NCBI RefSeq assembly: GCF_000003605.2
Contig: NW_003108585.1
Location: forward strand, 262,656-308,034
Source of the DNA: Saccoglossus kowalevskii
Taxonomy: Eukaryota > Hemichordata > Enteropneusta > Harrimaniidae
Direction: 5' to 3'
Length of the DNA: 45,379 nucleotides
Both the position numbers and the translations under genes were made by a program. Below are positions 37,748 to 45,379 of this stretch, piece by piece. The number at the start of each line of letters is the position of its first letter. The stretch's first letter is position 1. The notes below the pieces were generated by a model. The model saw only the letters and a program-made list of their open reading frames with translations. It made no database searches and was not told the origin of the DNA.

Positions 37748-38993
37748 GAACAGGTCAAATCGCTGTGATCAAGCGTATCAACTGATCAGAACTCTGTAAG
37801 GTTTAGCGTAGACTATAAGATCCAGATGGATTAAATGCAATCAAAAATAGCTGAAATCTAGTTCAATCACGATTTTTATATGTCAGATTGGAACGCCACA
37901 ATTAAATATATTTAAAATAATCCTATGAACATTAAATAGTTCGAATATTAACACATTTAATTTCTAATATATTAACGAAATATTTCTTTCGACACAATTC
38001 GATCGTAAGAAACCGGTATTGAGCGTTTATTTTAAAACATTTAAAATAATAGTCATTTGATCGTTAATAAATATACATATGTTATATGTAGATGACATAC
38101 AACTTGTAATTGCTACCACACACTGTTGATGATTGTCTAAATTGCTTACGTCATGCTGGATAATATGGAGTATTATGAGTCGGGGGTTACGACAATTGGA
38201 CAGGAAACAACCTGTTTATGTCACGGAGCATCAATGAATACGACAATATCGCTATACGAATCCTCTCAATTTGGTTCATGGTGGTAAAATATGTTTTTAT
38301 GTCATATTTCTTTATGAGAATAAAAGAAAATAATTTGTACATTCCGGTCACGTAGTGTCTTGAATCGTGGCGGCGCTTTGTAACTCGCAAGCTCATTTCA
38401 TGAGTCGCAGCCATTACAAACACATACGTGTAATATACGTGGATATAAGTCTGAAAAACAAGTAGAACTCGTACTGTGGGAATTGAACCGGGATTTGAGA
38501 CACTTGGGTGTAGATTTCAGGATAACTCAAAGCAATCATCTGGGTTGAAAAAGAAGGAGAACTTACTGGTGGACATGGCTTATAATTTAATTTTCTCGAT
38601 AAATACCCCGCCCACAAGTCTAAATGGAACATGGCAGGACCGATGCGATGCTTTAGATTAGCAAAGGCATGACCCGTTTTTATTTTCATTTGTGAACAAT
38701 TGCTCCAAAATCTTCGTAGGTATACTGGGTAGTCCGTGTCATACTCAGTTAGCTAATCCAGGGTGTCATTATTGATAGACAGACAGTGTACGGTCAGCAA
38801 TAATGTCCGATGGCATATACGTAGCAGTCCGTGACCATATATATATTATATAATGGATATACCACACAGGTTGGACAATCCTAGTACTCAGAGTGTAATA
38901 AAATAATTCCGTTGCGGGCAATAATGAATTATTCTTTATGGGAATGTGTTCCCGGGGATTAACCCGAACCCTGATAGACATGTGTGTACTGCG
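35253..38993. other. Non-coding, chance open frames only
   Basis: Overlapping open frames on both strands at 35912-36173 have no recognisable domain. A weak B-box-like word lies at 38479-38489 on the minus strand. No supported gene. Confidence 0.5.
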
Positions 38994-39452
38994 TCATCGG
39001 GTGTTCTCCAGGGCTTAGTTATGGGACCCCTGTTGTTTATTATTTATATTAACAATATATCACAGGTTATTTTATCTGCCCATCTTAGCTAGTTCGCCGA
39101 TGATACCAACATGCACAACGTAAATTCATCGCCCCCTGATTGTAACAAGTCACAATCCGATCACAATTAACCTATTAATTTGAGTGACGACTGGAAACTA
39201 TCTCTAAAATTCAACAAATGACATTTAATCCACTTTTCTACTAAGAGGAATATTATTACTATCAGTAGATACTGCATCAGTAATGTACCATTAGAACAGA
39301 TATATGTTATCAAAGACCTCGACATTTACATCAGCAGTAAACTTAGTTATAACTATCATACCAATTTCAGTGTTGCCGACACTTTTGTGTTGTTTTCATT
39401 AAACGTACATGTCAATCTTTTTTCGCTGTATTTTCCATTAGTTTTCTATTAG
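38994..39452 (+). mobile_element. Dead LINE fragment: reverse transcriptase palm
   Basis: One unshifted frame of about 152 codons encodes SGVLQGLVMGPLLFIIYINN, then FADDTNMHN with the catalytic Asp pair of motif C, then LSDDWKLSLKFNK, NVPLEQIYVIKDLDIYIS and SKLSYNYH. This is the order seen in the non-LTR retrotransposon polymerase: QG..LGPLLF, FADDT, a W-x-L-x-F-N-x-x-K segment and KDLG-V-x-I. At least three in-frame stops (about 39090, 39168 and 39219) show it is inactive. A further LINE-like word, IRSVVWPPN, follows near 39450. The 5' part is not recognisable. Confidence 0.8.
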
Positions 39453-40012
39453 ATCTGTAGTTTGGCCACCAAACCCAAAATGTCTTTCAGATAAAAGTGT
39501 TGTAAATGGTTATGTCGAAAGCTGCATCTATATATATTAGCTAATCCAGTTATAACATCTATTGTACAATTTTAGAATTTCAATTTTAATCGGACAGAAG
39601 GAACATGCTGGACATCTGTCCTGTTTTTGTTTTTTACATAAGATCTGTTTTTATGTTCTTGGATATAAAAGAATTTTTAAATTAGACTCAATATTACAGT
39701 CAATATTAGACAATATTCATCTATTCCTGGATGTTATGATTGCGTTCAATAAGATTTCTAGTAAATCTGGTATTGATTTTTTTCACAGAATCATTTTAAT
39801 AGTACTCTTTAATTTTATATATATCTATTGTTATACATTTTTTTGTTCTCTTTGTAGTGTTTGTAGGCTATAATATTTAGTGGACATGCCCGTTGATATG
39901 TGTATTGAATAAAACAAAAATACAGAAATAAAAATAACCACAATAACGATGTATGACAAATCCGTATAAACCACGTTATTGCATGAATTTCTAACAGCGG
40001 GGAATAAAATAT
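39453..40012. other. Probable decayed LINE 3' region
   Basis: AT-rich sequence right after the reverse transcriptase fragment. The motif SVVWPPN just past the stop suggests the element continues, but no domain can be followed further. Confidence 0.35.
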
Positions 40013-40080
40013 AATCACAGAAAACTTAGAATGAACTCCCGTGTGGTGAGAGTATTGGATACACATTAAAATTACTTGAA
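40013..40080 (+). repeat. Dispersed repeat, copy 1
   Basis: The first 58 bp, with core GAACTCCCGTGTGGTGAGAG, match 44962-45019 at 52 positions in the same orientation. The repeat family is unidentified. Its place after a LINE fragment suggests a retroelement 3' end, but this is not proven. Confidence 0.7.
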
Positions 40081-42740
40081 AAGTTAAGATTGATCTTTCA
40101 AAGAAGAAGCTTGCCTGCTATTTAACTAGAATAAATTGTCATTGTATTCTCCCCTGTCTTTAAGTGGTCAAATCACGCATAACCATGAACATCTACAATA
40201 TTCAGCTATAGTTGAACTTAAATTAGCAGGCGTCAACTACGGTATGTCGTCAATTATTAAAATGTGCATCACTGACTACATTCATGTGATCAATACTTGA
40301 TAAATTGCGAGTACACATGATGTTAGACAATCAAACAAACTATAAGTGTCGAATTCATAATCAAAAGGTACATTCAGTTAATTATGATTTAGTTACCACT
40401 AAAATACAGCTCCAAAATCAAACGGTATTCGTTTCTGTTCGAAAAAAAAGCCCTTATTGTCCGATAACGAAATGCGGGTCAACAACATCCTACCTTTAAA
40501 TGGAATCTAAAAACGAGTAATTGACGTTAAGAGACATTACATTGTACCACTAATGGGTAGGCTTTATTGTTTGCTTTCATTTAAATGTATACCAAGGTAC
40601 TTTATATCTTTTGCATATGCATTTTGACCTACCGGCCTACCTAGTTTGGAAATTTACCCGAATGATCCGATTTGTCACGATCTTATTCACATGCCATATT
40701 GTTCAATACTCACATATGGCCCTGTCACGACCAACAATAAATATAGATCAGGAATTTACAACACCATTGTCATGTAGATAATGTCGTAGTTCAAAAATCC
40801 TGAATTACAGCCTGTAAGTAGCGGCAAATTTACTGACGTTACAAATTGTATTGATTATGGAAAAAACACCAAATCACATTAAGAACAATATCAGTATAAT
40901 GCGACTGATGGGATCAATAACCAGAGTTTTATTGAATCGATCCCCCTCTTAGTAGTAATACACCTCTTGAGAATTCTTCATCCCGGAAACTATAAGACGA
41001 TGAATTAAATTAATCATAAGTCACTGGGAAGTTGTTGGCAATCACCGAGTGACTCATTGATTACGAGGTAGCCTTAGACTGTTCTCGCAATAAACTTGAC
41101 TTCATGGAATGAATGCCAAATCAGGGAAACATACAAGTTTCTACCTCAGCACTCGTAAAACTTGACTGTTCACTGAAACCAAACGACGCTTATTCAGAAT
41201 CGTTTGTATACAGTTGAACAAGTCGATGTAATTGTTGGGCCTAACGACAGTCTGGGCACTGGGTAATTTACTGTCGACTCGCTGACTCTATGAACGAATT
41301 GAAAACCACATATTAGTAAATCTTATTTCAGGCTTGTTCACAGTCACCTTCAGACCGTAGTCAATATTAACTGAAAGTCGCACCTGCTTCTAAACGAATT
41401 CAAGACAATGGTTTTGGACGCTTGTCCCTCACTAAGAGTACCGACCTTCCCCTTTGTAGTTGTACTTTATTTGAAGTCTATATGGTTAATTTTCAGATGG
41501 TTAGGGCAGCAATGACTGTCTATTTGGTGACTGGCACACTCAGCTTTCATATTTTCTACTAAACATTATTATTTCCAATATGCAATATGTATAACAATGC
41601 AGAACAGAAAAAGATGGTAAAAGTACTGAATCTCAGCAATCTAAAGTAGTTGGAGCAGAGGAGCAGAAACATAAAATGTTTACAGAAAGATGATTGGTTT
41701 ATAGTTTATAGTGTATATATAATTTAATCTGGGACTGCATTATATTTCAGTTGCTGAAATGAAGACTTCCAAATAGTGTGGACTATAAGCAGCATATATT
41801 CCGATGTTTCATCAACACACAAATTGCTAGGAATCGAGGACAGAGTTTAAATCAATATTTTGTTTGGGAAAGGGGGCTTGCCTACAACAATTTTGCAACG
41901 AAAAATATATATATTATATTAGAAATGAATTTGTAAATTCAAATAGAATATAAGGATACGGGGTCTAATTATGCAACTTTTGAATCTCAGGTTTTTCGGG
42001 ACAATTTCAGGTTGAACATTGAAAATATCACATTTAATTTCCACATCATAACTAAAGCGGTGATTTAGACAAGCTCAACCCTTTCGAAGAGGTGATGTAG
42101 ACAAACTAATATCACAGTGTGGTGTGATCCACTTTTACAGTTTCGAACATTATCAGTTTACTGGCAAAATTTGTTGACTCGGACATTAGCCAAGTATTAC
42201 CTTTAAAAGATTATGTTGACTCATAGAGAGATTTGTCAAAGACAGAATTGTAGTCACGACTGTATAGTTTATCTGACTTGGGAGACTCATTGTCGACACT
42301 TGCCAACTGCACCTATAGCACACAGAAAGCCATTCAGGAGATAAATGACTTTGGTTATTGAAGCCCAATGTGACGCGTTATTCGTTAACCACAAGTCTTG
42401 ATCAATCACAAATCATACAAGCCACCCAGTAAATGAGAGACAGTGCAATAACGTTGACAAGTTGCTCTACGGCATTATGGGATGTGTCATTTCATGATGT
42501 CATAAAACGTACGGTGCAGGCATCTTCAAACCAAAAGTACATGAATTTTAGTATTAACACGGCAACAACCAATAAAAATACAACAAAACTTTTCACCTGG
42601 ACAATCGTAACTGAATAGCTTATACTGACCAGGACTACTCAGTTTATATGTATGTGACATCAGAGACTCGACTTGTAAGCATGTTGCATCTAGCCGCTTA
42701 AAGTATGCGTATACTACTCGCCACTGAGATCTGTCTTCTC
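40081..42740. other. Non-coding, nothing clearly recognised
   Basis: No supported exon. The words here look less AT-biased than in the preceding 20 kb but match no family I can name. Confidence 0.45.
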
Positions 42741-42744
42741 GGCG

Positions 42745-42820
42745 CTTACTGTGACTTAGTAATCTGCTTACAGTGGCAAGGCACATTGCCATGGTCAAGA
42801 GTTTGAATCTCGTCTTGCGT
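42745..42820 (+). mobile_element. tRNA-derived SINE head
   Basis: TGACTTAGTAAT (from 42752) resembles a Pol III A box. AGAGTTTGAATCTCGT (about 42798-42813) resembles a tRNA T-arm and B box: a 5-bp stem with four pairs closing a TTTGAAT loop. The A-to-B spacing fits a tRNA. The ends do not pair as an acceptor stem, so it is a tRNA-derived repeat and not a working tRNA. Confidence 0.5.
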
Positions 42821-43241
42821 GTTTGTATGTTCGTAATATGCCTGTGATTTCTATTGAAATACTGTTATGTTAAACAGATAACAAATGCAGTCTTGAACAT
42901 TGTTTTATGCTACACGAATTCACAACATTGAAGGGTTGTAGAAATTTGGTTACATAAATGATCTGGGGCCTCACTTAATGAACACTGCCAATATAGAACC
43001 ATTTTTATACAGGGTGCGATCACACTTTTCAAAACACTCAACATTACATGTTAGGTGTATACTTCTTTGAAGGCAATATTGACTTGACATTTGGTATGAT
43101 GTTATATTTCTACCCTCAATACCCCTAGTTGCTACATGTGCTTACAATAGATAGAGGTGATTTTGTAAGCACACGTTGGGCAGTATCAAAATAACTTTAT
43201 ACATAATAGACACATTTCACGAGATTAATTATTTCACATGC

Positions 43242-43247
43242 TTTATT
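43242..43247 (-). terminator. Candidate polyadenylation signal AATAAA, distal
   Basis: AATAAA on the minus strand about 1.56 kb past the stop of the right-hand gene. Confidence 0.3.
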
Positions 43248-44218
43248 AGCAGATCCAATTTTTTTTTGGGGGGGAAGCACAAGAACAGTACAGTTATTGA
43301 CACAAATATGGAAATCCTCAGCGTTTTGTACTGGACTTGAAGAGTACATTCTGTATTGCATCTTGACAGACAGGACGGTATAGATTGATTACAGATGAAG
43401 GCTTCACAGAAGTGTAAAGAGTCACATTAAATATTTACAATTCTTCAAAAAGCATACCACTCACTTCTAACAACTCAAATAAATACAACGCATGAATAAC
43501 CTGCCGATTTACAGCTGGATGCAAGCTTAAAAAGCTTTTGAAGAACATAAAAGTTGGAACTTCTGTTGCGGCATGTACAAGTTTTATATGACAGAAGAAA
43601 CAATTCATCTACTTGCATAGGCTACCTAATATAAACTTCTGTAAACTTTTAAGTACAAAATATATATATTTGACATTGCGCTTCAAATTGTTAATATGAA
43701 CTTGACGTCATATATAGTTCTTATAAGTCAATCTTTACATCAAAGTTTTCAACAAATTATTCTAAATACTATTCAAATAATCAACACTCAAACAAAAACC
43801 AACTAACAATTAAATTGTTTTTGAGATTTATGACAGTAACATATACTCAATCTCAATTTAATTCAAAGTAATAGAATTGTTGAATATCATATCCAGTTGC
43901 AACAAACCTTGGAGTAAAGAACTAAAATATCACTTGAAACATTTAATATTAACAGTATAAAACAGTACTACCTTATATTGTGAAATAATTCAAAATTAGA
44001 TGGTTTCAGCAGTCTGGCAGACAAACTACTTCCAAGACAGAATTAATGGTTTGTCACTTACAGCAATATGCAAAGAATCACTAAGCATAAATTTCAACTG
44101 CTGAGTTTTTGAAAGGTTTGTCAATAAAGTTGAATAGTGACAGATAAAGAGGATAACTGACTATTTTTAACATAAAATTTGTGTTTAATTGCATTTTGAT
44201 AAACAAAGTAGAGTATGA

Positions 44219-44224
44219 TTTATT
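44219..44224 (-). terminator. Candidate polyadenylation signal AATAAA, proximal
   Basis: AATAAA on the minus strand about 590 bp past the stop of the right-hand gene. Confidence 0.3.
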
Positions 44225-44809
44225 CAAATTTATACAGCAGTATTTATGCATATTCATATATGTACAAGTGAAAGCACACATGTACTGTACCTTCCACACA
44301 TGTATTTTCCATTATATTTAAATAGGGATAAAATACCAGTCTGTGAGTTTACAATGTTGGATTGAATGCAGTGGGGATTACTTAAATATTTACATTGCAG
44401 AGAGTGTTGACATAAGAGAACAATTCAATACTGTTTCAAATCATAGTGGTGGTTACACTAATGGAACATTTGATTTGATCTTTGTCAACAATTCCCTGTC
44501 TTGTTTTTCTTACATAAGATAACACTGTAATAAATACAAGTTAACCTACATTACAATACAGATTTTGGAATTACCAGCAAATTTCAGTATTTAGTAAACT
44601 GTAATGGCCATCACAAACTAAACACTGGCATTAAAACACATTTTTTTTTTCGTATTATTCCTCAGTGTAACAGACCTGTAAGACACATTCCCAAAGAATT
44701 CAATTTCAGTTAAATCACTGTCATATGTGAATTGGACATAACTTTCGAAAGGAATAAAAGATACTGATACCTAATGAGGAAAAGCAAATAAACTTTGATA
44801 AAATTGGAG

Positions 44810-44928
44810 TTAATGTCCAAGACCACGGCCGACACTATCCTGTATAATTTTATTATACTCTGCCAGCATACCCTTGACATTCTTCACTGTTGGCCGATAG
44901 TCACTTTCCATACTTTTAGCAGCAATAA
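44810..44928 (-). CDS. 3' terminal exon of an unidentified gene
   Basis: A 119-bp coding segment after acceptor ACCTGTACTATACAG, entered in phase 1. It encodes IAAKSMESDYRPTVKNVKGM, then LAEYNKIIQD and GRGLGH, ending in TAA. It has balanced use of charged, helix-forming residues and no low-complexity bias, unlike the chance frames nearby. I do not recognise the family. The RPTVKNVKGML segment faintly recalls the last helix of a protein kinase domain, but spacing is wrong and I do not claim it. The other exons should lie to the right of the window. It runs in the same direction as the receptor gene. Confidence 0.5.
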
Positions 44929-44961
44929 CTGTATAGTACAGGTTAAGGGTTTAAAAAAAAA

Positions 44962-45030
44962 AATCAAAGAAAGCTTAGAAAGAACTCCCATGTGCTGAGA
45001 GTATTGGAGACACATTAAATATAATTTGAA
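44962..45030 (+). repeat. Dispersed repeat, copy 2
   Basis: Matches 40013-40070 at 52 of 58 positions (core GAACTCCCATGTGCTGAGAG). It lies in the last intron of the right-hand gene, immediately before the tandem units. Confidence 0.7.
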
Positions 45031-45045
45031 ATTACTTAGCTGAAA

Positions 45046-45379
45046 ACTAATTATGCAAATCAGAAAATTAACATGAACAGATTTGATTGTAAAACTAATG
45101 AGGTCTGCGCAATGTAACAAAAACTCTATGTACCAAGTTTAATTGAAATGTGATTAGAACCAAAAAATTATGAATTATTATGCTAATTAGGGAAATAATA
45201 TGAACAGAGTTTTACCCCAAACTAATTAGGTTTGTACATTGTCCTAGAGCATATTTGTACTAAGTTTCATTAAAATGGAAATTAGTACTTTAGATATCAG
45301 TGTGAAAGCTTAAAATTGGTTAATTATGCAAATTGGGTAATTAATATGTACAGATTTTAACCCACAATTATCCAGGTCT
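45046..45379. repeat. Diverged tandem units of about 127-146 bp, cut by window edge
   Basis: AATTATGCAAAT-like unit starts recur with TTATGC at 45051, 45178 and 45324. Each is followed by a TAA.ATG.ACAGA block, a CAAACTAATTAGGT/AAACTAATGAGGT block and a TGTACTAAGTTTCATTAAAAT/TGTACCAAGTTTAATTGAAAT block. The third unit runs off the window. These could be internal repeats of a mobile element or satellite-like DNA. Confidence 0.7.

Larger units (their letters stand above)
43215..44809 (-). other. Probable 3' UTR of the right-hand gene
   Basis: AT-rich, non-coding sequence directly after the stop codon at 44810-44812 on the minus strand. AATAAA signals lie at 44219-44224 and 43242-43247, giving a 3' UTR of about 0.6 or 1.6 kb. 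The extent is inferred. Confidence 0.4.

Noticed and set aside
38479-38489. B-box-like GGTTCAATTCC on the minus strand with a loose A-box-like word about 48 bp upstream
   Set aside because: The T-arm does not pair and the A box matches poorly, so neither a tRNA nor a SINE head is supported.
44884-45120. Minus-strand open frame sharing a short peptide with the frame at 39815-40066
   Set aside because: The similarity comes from the 58-bp dispersed repeat read in the same frame, not from a protein family.
1-45379. CRISPR arrays, riboswitches, prokaryotic defence or biosynthetic clusters
   Set aside because: The sequence is clearly eukaryotic, with GT-AG introns and decayed LINEs and SINEs. The tandem arrays have no unique spacers.

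Overview
This is eukaryotic, AT-rich (roughly two thirds A+T by eye), intron-rich and repeat-rich DNA. It contains no operons, Shine-Dalgarno-linked genes, CRISPR array or phage-like module. The one clearly identifiable gene is a nicotinic acetylcholine receptor (nAChR) subunit of the Cys-loop ligand-gated channel family. Its divergence, the lack of the loop C cysteine pair, and the decayed LINE and SINE content suggest an invertebrate, most likely a lophotrochozoan (mollusc, brachiopod or annelid type), where nAChR families are greatly expanded. The phylum is an inference, not something read directly.

Layout. 1-1300: 3' flank with a 51-bp minisatellite at the left edge. 1494-9632, minus strand: six coding exons of the nAChR gene (9487-9632, 8959-9003, 7380-7489, 5862-6067, 3539-3865, 1494-2047), joined by consensus GT-AG junctions with matching phases. 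They encode about 462 residues, covering the whole ligand-binding domain, M1-M4 and the stop codon. Only the signal-peptide exon is missing; it must lie at higher coordinates. An AATAAA lies about 180 bp past the stop. 9.6-43 kb: a long non-coding stretch that serves as the first intron and/or upstream region. It holds two dead LINE fragments (18.9-19.2 kb and 39.0-39.45 kb), a probable non-autonomous DNA element (34.5-35.25 kb), tRNA-derived SINE-like heads, several minisatellites and microsatellites, a CpG-dense island near 30.9 kb and a cluster of perfect palindromic CRE sites (32.4-37.7 kb). About 43.2-44.9 kb, minus strand: the 3' terminal exon and probable 3' UTR of a second, unidentified gene whose remaining exons lie beyond the right edge. 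Its last intron holds diverged tandem units.

Both genes run right to left, so the second gene's 3' end sits upstream of the receptor gene. The receptor's promoter should lie between about 10 and 43 kb. I found no convincing novel multi-gene system. The points most worth follow-up are the receptor's altered agonist-binding loop C, the unidentified terminal exon at 44.8 kb, the missing signal exon and promoter, and the uncharacterised repeats.
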